Shown: positions 57,236-64,000 of the stretch, piece after piece
Layout: each line of letters opens with the position of its first letter
Numbering within the stretch: the stretch's first letter is position 1
DNA from: CAVXZE01 sp964615365
GTDB lineage: Bacteria; Myxococcota_A; UBA9160; UBA6930
DNA: 64,000 bases
Assembly: GCA_964615365.1 (NCBI GenBank)
Contig: CAZTOU010000009.1
Location: forward strand, 62,001 to 126,000
Direction of reading: 5' to 3'
The notes under the pieces: generated by a model
Databases searched by the model: none
What the model was told of the DNA's origin: nothing
The model's input: the letters and a program-made list of their open reading frames with translations, nothing else
Position numbers and translations under genes: made by a program

Positions 57236-58603
57236 ATGATGAGAACCTTTCTGCTCCCCATGACCTGTACACTCCTCCTCTGGCTACCGGGCTGCGGTCT
57301 CATGGATTCCACACGGCCCGTACACCACAGCCACACCAACGTGCTGTTGCTGACCGTCTGCACCTTGAGAGCCGACCACCTGGGGGCCTACGGCTACCCG
57401 TACGATGTCTCTCCCTTCATCGATTCGCTGGCGGAGAAAGGCGTGCTCTTCGAGCGGGTTCTGACCGCAGCGCCCTGGACGCGCCCCTCGATCGCCGCGG
57501 CGATCACCGGGCTCTATCCCCGCACGCTCAACATCGATGAGCCGTCGGCTCGTAGGAATAACCGCGGGCTGCACGGATCCTTCGAAACCCTGGCGGAAGT
57601 CCTGAAGGAGAGGGGATACTACACCGTCGGGATCACGGCCAATCCGAACGTCAATGCGCTCTTCAACTTCGATCAGGGCTTCGACCACTACGAGGACACC
57701 GGGGTCTTGTGGCGCAGCGGATACTCCCACAGGAAGCGCACCGCGCGGAGCGTGGTGGCGAGCCTACTGGAGCGTCTGCGGTCGCGCGAGCGGGCTGGCC
57801 GAAAATTCTTCGCGCACCTGATCCTGGTGGATCTCCACAGACCCTGGTTGGATGCCCTGATTGCCGGACGCTACCCGCAGCTCACCGCCTCCCTGAAGGG
57901 CACCCTCACCCCGAGCTATGACAGCCAGATACGCTACGTGGATGACGCCATCGCCCATCTGATGAAAGAACTCGATCCGCTGGACCGCGAAGACACCCTC
58001 GTGATCGTCACCTCGGATCACGGAGAGGGCTTCGGCCGTTTTCACAGCGACGACATCGAACACGGCTTGCCCCTGTACAATTCGACGATCTGGGTTCCCC
58101 TCATCTTCCATCATCCCGCCCTGGAAGATGTGAGCGGCCGCCGCACACCCCTTACGGAAACAACCGGCCTCATGCCCACCCTCCTGGACCTGCTTCAGAT
58201 CGACCATTCCCCGCTCGAGAACGGAGGAAGATCGTTCAAACCGACGGTCTACGCCTCATCCGCGGATCCGCCCTTGTCCCTATCCGTGACGGAGACTTGC
58301 TTGAAGGGCGCATACAAGAGCGCGCTTCTGCGATCGGGCTGGAAATTGATCAACACCTACAGACCCGCCGATCGCCACGAGGATGCCCAACAGGTGGAGA
58401 AGCAGGAACTCTATCGATACGAGGAGGATGGCAACGAGACCCGGGACCTTGCAGCGCAGGAACCGGAGCAGGTGAGAACGATGTCCGAACTCCTGCACCG
58501 GTGGCATGCGGCCCACAACCGGAACATCGAGACGAGATTGCCGGGAGCCGCCATAAGCTCCCAGACCAGGGATGACCTGGAAGCCTTGGGCTACGTCGAA
58601 TAG
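57236..58603 (+). CDS. sulfatase-fold lipoprotein with an altered metal site
   Basis: 455 residues (ATG 57239 is also possible). Lipoprotein signal ending LWLPGC, Cys 20. The sulfatase/alkaline-phosphatase fold is clear: ADHLGAYGYPYDVSPFIDSLA, RPSIAAAITGLYP, VTSDHGEGFGRFHSDDIEHG and a C-terminal DDLEALGYVE tag. Two oddities: the nucleophile position is T82 (WTRPS), not Cys, and the first Asp ligand of the usual IDTLRADH motif is Cys (C42 in TVCTLRADH, codon 57359-57361). Metal binding may therefore be altered or lost. Third-position GC is lower than in neighbouring genes, suggesting later acquisition. No operon partner. Confidence 0.85.
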   Translation: MMRTFLLPMTCTLLLWLPGCGLMDSTRPVHHSHTNVLLLTVCTLRADHLGAYGYPYDVSPFIDSLAEKGVLFERVLTAAPWTRPSIAAAITGLYPRTLNIDEPSARRNNRGLHGSFETLAEVLKERGYYTVGITANPNVNALFNFDQGFDHYEDTGVLWRSGYSHRKRTARSVVASLLERLRSRERAGRKFFAHLILVDLHRPWLDALIAGRYPQLTASLKGTLTPSYDSQIRYVDDAIAHLMKELDPLDREDTLVIVTSDHGEGFGRFHSDDIEHGLPLYNSTIWVPLIFHHPALEDVSGRRTPLTETTGLMPTLLDLLQIDHSPLENGGRSFKPTVYASSADPPLSLSVTETCLKGAYKSALLRSGWKLINTYRPADRHEDAQQVEKQELYRYEEDGNETRDLAAQEPEQVRTMSELLHRWHAAHNRNIETRLPGAAISSQTRDDLEALGYVE

Positions 58604-58640
58604 CCCTGCTCTGGGTGTACGGCTCGAAAGTAGTCGTACG

Positions 58641-59753
58641 TTATCTGAACGGGGAGCGGGCGAAGTTGCGGAGCTGGACCGGCTGGCGTCTCGCGCCCCA
58701 GTTGCCGGGCTCGTCGCTGAAGACCCCGGCGCAGGGGGCGCCACAGGCGCCGCAGTGGCCACCGTCCTTCAGATTCCAGGCGGTGATCTCATACCAGTCG
58801 CGGCCGATCAGCCGCTCGCCGCAGGCGTGGCAGTAGGTGCTCTGGCCTTCCTCGTCGTGAACGTTGCCCGTGTACACGTGGTGGATGCCGTGGCGCTTGG
58901 CGATCGCGCGTGCGCGCCGCAGCGTTTCCGGCGGCGTCGGTGGCCGATCCCGCATCCGGAAGTCGGGGTGGAAGGCGCTGAAGTGGAGCGGCACTTCGGC
59001 GCCGAGGTTCGAGACGATCCAGGCGGAGAGATCGGCGAGCTCGGCGTCGGAGTCGTTCAGGCCGGGGATGAGGAGCGTGGTGATCTCCAGCCATACCTCG
59101 GTCTCGCGCTTCAGATAGACGAGCGTCTCGAGCACCGGCGCCAGCTCGGCGGAGCAGAGCCCCTTGTAGAAGTCCTGCGAGAACGCCTTCAAATCCACGT
59201 TGGCCGCATCGATCTCGGAGAAGAACGCCTCCCGGGCCCCCTCCCGGACGTAGCCGGCGGTCACCGCCACGGATCGAACCCCGACCTCGCGGCAGGCCCG
59301 GGCGGCGTCCACGGCGTACTCCAGGAAGATGACGGGGTCGTTGTAGGTGAAGGCGACGCTGGCACATCCGAGCTGGCGGGCGGCCTCGGCGATCAGCTCG
59401 GGAGGGGCCTCGTCGGCCAGCGTGTCCATCTCCCGGGACTTGCTGATGTCCCAGTTCTGGCAGAACCTGCAGGTCAAGTTGCAGCCCGCCGTGCCGAAGG
59501 AGAGCACGGGGGTCCCGGGGAGGAAATGGTTGAGGGGCTTCTTCTCGATGGGGTCGATGCAGTAGCCGCTCGATCGCCCGTAGCTGGTGAGAACCACCGC
59601 GTCATTCTGGCGCGCGCGAACGAAGCAGAGCCCGCGCTGACCCTCGCTCAGCTGGCAGGCACGGGGACAGACGTCGCACTGCACCTTTCCGTCCGGGAGT
59701 CGGTGCCAGAATCGGGTCGGGACGATGGACTCCACCAATAGGGAGTGTGGCAT
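58641..59753 (-). CDS. amrS: AmmeMemoRadiSam system radical SAM enzyme
   Basis: 370 residues. N-terminal Cys-rich segment (C26, C29, C33 and C43 in VQCDVCPRACQL and GLCF), then the radical SAM cluster C91-x3-C95-x2-C98 (AGCNLTCRFCQNWDIS), the AdoMet-binding barrel (SVAFTYNDPVIF, VTAGYV, NVDLKAF) and a C-terminal zinc-ribbon-like set of Cys (CHACG, GHCGACGAPC). All are typical of the amrS family. The system's reaction is not established. ATG 59753 and the divergent amrA ATG share the bases CATG; GTG 59735 is the alternative start. Confidence 0.93.
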   Translation of the reverse strand: MPHSLLVESIVPTRFWHRLPDGKVQCDVCPRACQLSEGQRGLCFVRARQNDAVVLTSYGRSSGYCIDPIEKKPLNHFLPGTPVLSFGTAGCNLTCRFCQNWDISKSREMDTLADEAPPELIAEAARQLGCASVAFTYNDPVIFLEYAVDAARACREVGVRSVAVTAGYVREGAREAFFSEIDAANVDLKAFSQDFYKGLCSAELAPVLETLVYLKRETEVWLEITTLLIPGLNDSDAELADLSAWIVSNLGAEVPLHFSAFHPDFRMRDRPPTPPETLRRARAIAKRHGIHHVYTGNVHDEEGQSTYCHACGERLIGRDWYEITAWNLKDGGHCGACGAPCAGVFSDEPGNWGARRQPVQLRNFARSPFR

Positions 59754-60321
59754 GAGCCAGATCCAGCCGCCTCCCCTCGAGGACCGCGCAGCGCTCCTGG
59801 AGGTCGCGCGGGCGTCGATCCGGCACGGTCTGGAGTACGCATCACCGCTCCCCGTGGAGCTGGAGCGCTTCTCTCCGCCACTTCGCGAGCCCGGTGCCTG
59901 CTTCGTGACGCTTCGACGCGCCGGGGCTCTGCGCGGCTGCGTGGGCTCCCTCGAGGCCACCCGACCGCTGGTCGAGGACGTGGCCCAGAATGCCTTCGCC
60001 TCGGCCTTTCGCGATCCGCGCTTCCCGCCGTTGCCGGAGGAGGAGAGCCGGGATCTCCACATCCATCTGTCGATTCTGACGGTCCCGGAGCCCCTGCCGT
60101 GCGGCTCGGAGGCCGAGCTCCTGTCGAAGCTGCGGCCGGGAGTCGACGGCCTCATCCTCCGGGACGGCAGCCACCGCGCGACGTTCCTGCCGAGCGTCTG
60201 GGATTCTCTCGCGGAGCCGAAGAGATTCCTGGTCGAGCTCAAGCGAAAAGCGGGCCTGACCGCGGATCACTGGTCAGACGGGATCCGCTTCCAGCGCTAC
60301 CGCGCCGAGTCGATCGAGTAG
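59752..60321 (+). CDS. amrA: AmmeMemoRadiSam system protein A (AMMECR1 domain)
   Basis: 189 residues, single AMMECR1 domain. The near-invariant LRGCVGS motif is at residues 60-66, followed by TRPLVEDVAQNAFASAFRDPRFPPL, and GLILRDGSHRATFLPSVWDSL. The human homologue AMMECR1 is linked to a developmental syndrome; the bacterial role is unknown but always tied to amrB and amrS. GGGAG sits 6 nt before ATG 59752. It is divergent from amrS with the two start codons overlapping, and its 3' end overlaps convergent mpl by 48 nt. Confidence 0.93.
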   Translation: MSQIQPPPLEDRAALLEVARASIRHGLEYASPLPVELERFSPPLREPGACFVTLRRAGALRGCVGSLEATRPLVEDVAQNAFASAFRDPRFPPLPEEESRDLHIHLSILTVPEPLPCGSEAELLSKLRPGVDGLILRDGSHRATFLPSVWDSLAEPKRFLVELKRKAGLTADHWSDGIRFQRYRAESIE

Positions 60322-61713
60322 CTTCTCCCAGATCGCGCCGAAGGCGCCGTTGCTCAAGGTGACGATCACGTCGCCCGGCGCGTGGAGGTCGACCAGATGG
60401 TCGACGATGGCGTCGACGCCGTCGATGGCCACCGCCTCTCCTCCCCGGCCGCGAAGGTCGGAAGCGAGCTGCCGGGCGGAGAATCGCTCGGTGACCTCCC
60501 CGGTGGCGCTGTAGATTGGCGCATCCGGGACTTCGGAGACGATGACCCGGTCCGCGTCGCCGAAGGCTCCCGCGTAGTCCTTCTGGAAGATGGCGCGCCG
60601 GCTGGTATTGGATCGAGGCTCGAAGACCGCGATCACCCGGCGTCCGGGATAGCGGGCGCGCAGGGAGAGAAGGGTCTCGCGCACCGCCGTCGGGTGGTGA
60701 GCGAAGTCGTCGATCACGGTGACGCCGTTAGCCTCGCCCCGCACTTCCTGGCGGCGCTTCACCCCCGCGTAGCTAGGAAGTGCCGCGAGAATCTCACCGG
60801 TGGGCACGCCGCGGGACTCGAGCACCGCGATCGCCGCGAGGGCATTCGCCACGTTGTGCCGGCCGTGCAGGGGCGCCTCGGGGCGCGCCACCACCACACC
60901 CTCGCGGACCAGATCGAAGCGGGTCCCCGTCCGGGTCGCCTGCAGCGCGCGAGCCCGGACCTCCGCGTCGCCCTCCCCGTCGACGGCGTAGCCGATCACG
61001 CGGCAGGGCGCCCCAGCCACCACCTCGGCGACGTTGGGCTCGTGGGCGGCGGCGACGATGACACCGGCGGCGGGCATCGACTGGACCAGCTTGCGGAACT
61101 CGCCCTTCACCTGATCCAGATCCCGGTAGATGTCGGCGTGATCGAACTCCACCGACGTGATCACCAGGGTCTCGGCGTGGTAGTGGAGGAACTTGGGGGT
61201 CTTGTCGAAGAAGGCCGTGTCGTACTCGTCTCCCTCCACCACGAAGTCGGGGCCCGCGCCGTCGCGGAAGCTCCCGTCGAAGTTGGCGGTGATGCCCCCC
61301 ACCAGCATGGAGGGATCGCGGCCGGTTTCGAAGAGAAGCGTGGCGATGATGCTGCCGGTGGTCGTCTTGCCGTGGGTTCCGGCCACCACCACCGAGTGCT
61401 TCCCCTCGATGGCGTGCCGGTAGAGCGCGTCGGGAAAGGAGAGGTAGGGCAGTCCGGCGTCGATCGCCGCCCGCGCTTCCGGATTCTCGACGCGCACCGC
61501 GTTTCCGATCACGACGAGGTCCGGCCGTCGCGCGAGCACGTTCTCGGGCCGAAACCCCTTCGCCACGGGAATGCCCCAGGCCTCGAGCGCGATGCTCATG
61601 GGCGGATACACGTCGGCGTCGGAGCCGGTGACCTCGAGCCCCCGGCTCCTGAGGAGCCCGGCGAGGGAGCCCATGCCGGTCCCGGCGATGGCGACGAAGT
61701 GTACATGCCGCAT
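60274..61713 (-). CDS. mpl: UDP-N-acetylmuramate:L-alanyl-gamma-D-glutamyl-meso-diaminopimelate ligase
   Basis: 479 residues. Mur ligase with the Mpl-type N-terminus MRHVHFVAIAGTGMGSLAGLL, ATP loop VVVAGTHGKTTTGSII, VVEGDEYDTAFFDK, ITSVEFDHADIYRDL, HNVANALAAIAV and VIDDFAHHPTAV. Mpl attaches recovered murein tripeptide directly to UDP-MurNAc, bypassing MurC/D/E. The EYDTAF segment distinguishes it from MurC. It is the last gene of a run with a serine hydrolase and LdcA, forming a peptidoglycan-recycling operon. Its 3' end overlaps convergent amrA. Confidence 0.93.
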   Translation of the reverse strand: MRHVHFVAIAGTGMGSLAGLLRSRGLEVTGSDADVYPPMSIALEAWGIPVAKGFRPENVLARRPDLVVIGNAVRVENPEARAAIDAGLPYLSFPDALYRHAIEGKHSVVVAGTHGKTTTGSIIATLLFETGRDPSMLVGGITANFDGSFRDGAGPDFVVEGDEYDTAFFDKTPKFLHYHAETLVITSVEFDHADIYRDLDQVKGEFRKLVQSMPAAGVIVAAAHEPNVAEVVAGAPCRVIGYAVDGEGDAEVRARALQATRTGTRFDLVREGVVVARPEAPLHGRHNVANALAAIAVLESRGVPTGEILAALPSYAGVKRRQEVRGEANGVTVIDDFAHHPTAVRETLLSLRARYPGRRVIAVFEPRSNTSRRAIFQKDYAGAFGDADRVIVSEVPDAPIYSATGEVTERFSARQLASDLRGRGGEAVAIDGVDAIVDHLVDLHAPGDVIVTLSNGAFGAIWEKLLDRLGAVALEADPV

Positions 61714-61732
61714 GGCGATGTTCCGGCCCGCG

Positions 61733-62887
61733 CTACGCGGAGAACGCCTCCATGATCAGGTCGTGAATCACCGGGCGCAGGGTGAACTGACTCTTCTTCG
61801 CCACCAGGTGGACGCGGTTGGTGAGCATCACGACGATGGCCTCCTGATCGAGATCGATCCAGAGGGAGGTCCCGGTGAATCCGAGGTGGCCGACGGAGTT
61901 CATGGAGAAGAGTCGCCCCGAAGAGGAAGTCCCCGGCGTCGGCGTGTCCCAGCCCAGCGCCCATTCCGACTTCTCGGGCAGATCCTGCCGGGTCAGGAAC
62001 CTCCGCAGGAGATCCCGGGGAAGGGCGTCGCTCCGCCCGTGCCACACGTCGAGGACGACGCGGGCGAAGCGAAGCACGTCGTCGGCGGGCGCGAAGAGCC
62101 CGGCGTGGCCCGCAACCCCGCCCATCACCGAGGCGTTGGGATCGTGAACCTCGCCCCAGACGATGCGCCCGCGCCAAGGGCAGTTCTCGGTGGCCGCGAA
62201 GCCCCGTTTCACCGGGTCCGGTGCCCGGCCTTCTCCCTCCGCGTGTGGAACGAATCCCGTGTGGGTGAGCCCCAGCGGGCGAAAGATCCGCTCCTGGCAG
62301 AAGCGGTCGAGGGACTGGTGGGAGACGGCTTCGATCACGGCGCCCAGGATGACGAAGTCGAGATCCCCGTAGACCGCCGCGGTTCCGCACTCGTGCACCA
62401 GCGCGGAACGACAGATGCCCGCGATCACCCAGTCCCTGGCCGCCGGCGTTCCGATGATGCGCTCGCCCTTCTTCCGCTCCCGTTCCAGCAACGCCTCGTG
62501 AAAGGCGCGCCAGGGTCGGAGCCCCGACGAGTGGGTCAGGAGATGGCGCAGGGTGACCGCCTCCTTCTTCGTCTCGCCGAAGTGAGGAAGGAACTTGGTG
62601 ACGGGATCGTCGAGGGCGACGGCTCCGTCCTCCGCCAGGAGCAGGGTCGCGGTGGTGGTGGCCAGGATCTTGGTCAGGGAGGCGAGGTCGAAGATCGTCT
62701 CCCGGGCCATGGGGATCCGCTCCGGGCGAACCACCGCCAGACCCCGCACCGACGAGTGCTCGAGCAGCTCGCCGTCGCGGCGCATCTCGGCGAGGACGAC
62801 GGCTCCGGGGATCTCCGCGGCGTCGATCGCCTTGTCGAGCGCGCGGTCGACGCGCTTCAGCTTGCGCCGGATCACACTGTGTCTCAT
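61733..62887 (-). CDS. beta-lactamase-family serine hydrolase
   Basis: 384 residues, class C beta-lactamase/DD-peptidase fold. The active-site S-x-x-K is SLTK in FDLASLTKILATT; the Tyr motif is YGD (VYGDLDFVILGAVIE), the common substitute for Y-x-N; the third motif is HLGFTGTSLW. No signal peptide, so it is probably cytoplasmic. Placed between ldcA (ATGA overlap) and mpl (19 nt gap), it may act on recycled muropeptides, for instance as a peptidase or amidase, but this is inferred from position. Confidence 0.88.
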   Translation of the reverse strand: MRHSVIRRKLKRVDRALDKAIDAAEIPGAVVLAEMRRDGELLEHSSVRGLAVVRPERIPMARETIFDLASLTKILATTTATLLLAEDGAVALDDPVTKFLPHFGETKKEAVTLRHLLTHSSGLRPWRAFHEALLERERKKGERIIGTPAARDWVIAGICRSALVHECGTAAVYGDLDFVILGAVIEAVSHQSLDRFCQERIFRPLGLTHTGFVPHAEGEGRAPDPVKRGFAATENCPWRGRIVWGEVHDPNASVMGGVAGHAGLFAPADDVLRFARVVLDVWHGRSDALPRDLLRRFLTRQDLPEKSEWALGWDTPTPGTSSSGRLFSMNSVGHLGFTGTSLWIDLDQEAIVVMLTNRVHLVAKKSQFTLRPVIHDLIMEAFSA

Positions 62888-63798
62888 CCCCGCTCCAGCC
62901 CGGCTTCCAGGATCTCGAGCTCTCCGCGCTCGCCGTCGAGAGCGCCGCGCACACCGAACGGCCAGGTCAGGTTGGGGCGCCCGTGACCGAATGGCAAGCC
63001 GAGGACGATGGGAATTCCCAGGGGAGCCAGCGCCTCGAGAACCACCTCTTCGGCGGTGGGCGTCTCCCGCTTCGGGTCGACGCAGTCGACCAGCTGGCCG
63101 ACTCCCACGCCCGCGAGATCGTCGAGCTTCCCCGCGGCCCGGAGCTGTTGGAGCAGGCGGTCGAGGGCGTAGGGCTTCTCGCAGACGTCCTCGAAGAGCA
63201 GGATCGCGCCGCGGGTGTCCGGCTCCCACGGCGTCCCGAGGCTGGCCGCCAGGACGGTGAGGGAGCCGCCGACCAGAGGGCCCTCTCCGCGCCCACCTCC
63301 GTGGCACTCCCCTTTCATCGCCGGTGCGGGATCGCCGCGGAGGGCGCCGACCAGCGACTCCAGCTCTTCGGGGAGCATTCCCTCCGGCCGTTCGAGCATC
63401 GGAGCGTGAAGTCCGACCAGGCCGGCCGCCTTCCGCTGCCAGAGAAACAGCGTGGTGATATCGCTGTACCCGATCAGCGGCTTGGCAGCGGCTCGGACGC
63501 GACGCGGATCCAGCCCGGCGACGATGCGGTGGCAGCCATAGCCCCCTCGGGCGCAGAGGATGGCATCGACGCCGTCGTCGTCGATCAGACCCATGAACTC
63601 GTCGATCCGCCGACGGTCGTCGCCAGCCAGATAGCCCCGCCGATCGGTGAGATCGTTCCGACGCACGGTCTGGAAGCCGGCCTCCCGGAGCAGGGCCTCG
63701 CCGACCTCGACGCTCTTCGGATCCACGGCGAAGGCGGGAGCTGCGATGCCGATGGTGGCGCCGTGTCCGAGGGCTCGGGGCTTGTTGAGAACCGGCAC
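62884..63798 (-). CDS. ldcA: LD-carboxypeptidase (S66 family)
   Basis: 304 residues. The S66 features are: GIAAPAFAVDPKSVEVG at the N-terminus; nucleophile Ser region ILCARGGYGCHRIVAGLD, where the family Ser is replaced in the usual G-G-[YST]-G context and must be checked; PLIGYSDITTLFLW; the C-terminal Glu-His part (LLFEDVCEKPYALDRLL and LPFGHGRPNLTWPFGV). LdcA removes D-Ala from murein tetrapeptide in the cytoplasm, supplying tripeptide for Mpl. Starts 9 nt after dnaB stop, coupled to the serine hydrolase by ATGA. Confidence 0.9.
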   Translation of the reverse strand: MPVLNKPRALGHGATIGIAAPAFAVDPKSVEVGEALLREAGFQTVRRNDLTDRRGYLAGDDRRRIDEFMGLIDDDGVDAILCARGGYGCHRIVAGLDPRRVRAAAKPLIGYSDITTLFLWQRKAAGLVGLHAPMLERPEGMLPEELESLVGALRGDPAPAMKGECHGGGRGEGPLVGGSLTVLAASLGTPWEPDTRGAILLFEDVCEKPYALDRLLQQLRAAGKLDDLAGVGVGQLVDCVDPKRETPTAEEVVLEALAPLGIPIVLGLPFGHGRPNLTWPFGVRGALDGERGELEILEAGLERG

Positions 63799-63807
63799 CA
63801 GACTTCC

Positions 63808-64000
63808 CTAGAAGGGGGGATCGTCGTCGAAGGGGCCGCCGTCCTCGGGGTCTCCCCCGTCGAAGCCCCCGTCGCGGGGCAGACCGAAGCTGCCGACCGG
63901 CGGCGGCGCATCGTCGGGCCGCTCGGTCCGGTTCTCGAAGCGCGCGAAGCGCCCCTCGAAGTGAAGCTTCACCGTCCCGGTGGGACCGTTCCGCTGCTTG
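63808..64000 (-). CDS. dnaB: replicative DNA helicase, C-terminal end (partial)
   Basis: Only the last 63 codons are inside the window; the gene continues beyond the right edge. The first visible residues KQRNGPTGTVKLHFEGRF and ARFEN are the conserved end of the DnaB RecA-like helicase domain. They are followed by a ~38-residue Gly/Asp/Pro-rich tail ending in GGPFDDDPPF and the stop codon. This end is strikingly like the acidic C-terminal tip of single-strand binding protein (FDDDIPF in E. coli). It is upstream of ldcA by 9 nt on the same strand. No other gene product in these 193 bases is credible. Confidence 0.88.
   Translation of the reverse strand, partial: KQRNGPTGTVKLHFEGRFARFENRTERPDDAPPPVGSFGLPRDGGFDGGDPEDGGPFDDDPPF

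Noticed and set aside
1..64000. CRISPR array, tRNA, rRNA, transposase or prophage genes
   Set aside because: None seen by eye on either strand; no regularly spaced repeats, no integrase or transposase motifs. A tRNA scan would settle the RNA genes.

Overview
The window is GC-rich, gene-dense chromosomal DNA with no rRNA, tRNA, CRISPR array, insertion sequence or phage gene that I can recognise. Codon use is strongly G/C at third positions, which creates many long antisense shadow frames. The gene families point to a Gram-negative bacterium of the Myxococcota / Desulfobacterota (former Deltaproteobacteria) kind. The evidence is the many lipoproteins, an RND pump, the LAB_N domain, Mpl and LdcA peptidoglycan recycling, NtrB/NtrC-type regulation, and secreted proteins with Asp-rich DGxDNDGDG repeats and a Cys-hydrophobic-Arg C-terminal sorting-like tail. 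The lineage is inferred, not shown.

Layout. 0-10 kb: end of a hybrid histidine kinase; a methyltransferase/NSS-transporter pair divergent from a MarR regulator across an AT-rich palindrome; AmmeMemoRadiSam protein B; an M1 aminopeptidase coupled to an ABC-class ATPase; a type-B carboxylesterase. 10-17.6 kb: Pcm divergent from a MarR-adaptor-RND efflux operon; a lytic transglycosylase; an aldo/keto reductase. 17.7-26.5 kb: M48 lipoprotein protease, a branched-chain-type acyl-CoA dehydrogenase, BON lipoprotein with SixA-like phosphatase, a secreted Asp-repeat protein, an HD-GYP protein. 26.6-38.3 kb: PlsC, MoeA-MobA cofactor genes, an NtrB-NtrC-ThiE-NupC operon, then a Tat-exported molybdopterin oxidoreductase with its TorD-like chaperone and a Cys-rich neighbour. 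38.5-49 kb: a sulfatase-fold/TPR lipoprotein, polyphosphate glucokinase, a VWA protein, a second Asp-repeat protein, glycogen phosphorylase, a membrane SGNH hydrolase. 49-57 kb: an OmpR-type two-component system, LAB_N protein, Rrf2-Mrp iron-sulfur pair, ThiD with a membrane MutS-like ATPase. 57-64 kb: a second sulfatase-fold lipoprotein, the AmmeMemoRadiSam radical SAM and A proteins, and a peptidoglycan-recycling run (LdcA, serine hydrolase, Mpl) behind the end of DnaB.

Themes. (1) Molybdenum: MoeA and MobA make the cofactor that the Mo enzyme at 34-37 kb needs, and TorD matures it. (2) An 18-bp perfect palindrome in front of the Mo enzyme shares a 14-bp core with one upstream of the acyl-CoA dehydrogenase 18 kb away, suggesting a common TetR-type regulator encoded elsewhere. 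(3) All three AmmeMemoRadiSam genes lie in one 64-kb window but at its two ends. (4) Twelve gene pairs overlap by 4 nt (ATGA, GTGA or TTGA), so translational coupling is the local habit. (5) Some promoters appear to sit directly on the start codon, suggesting leaderless transcripts.
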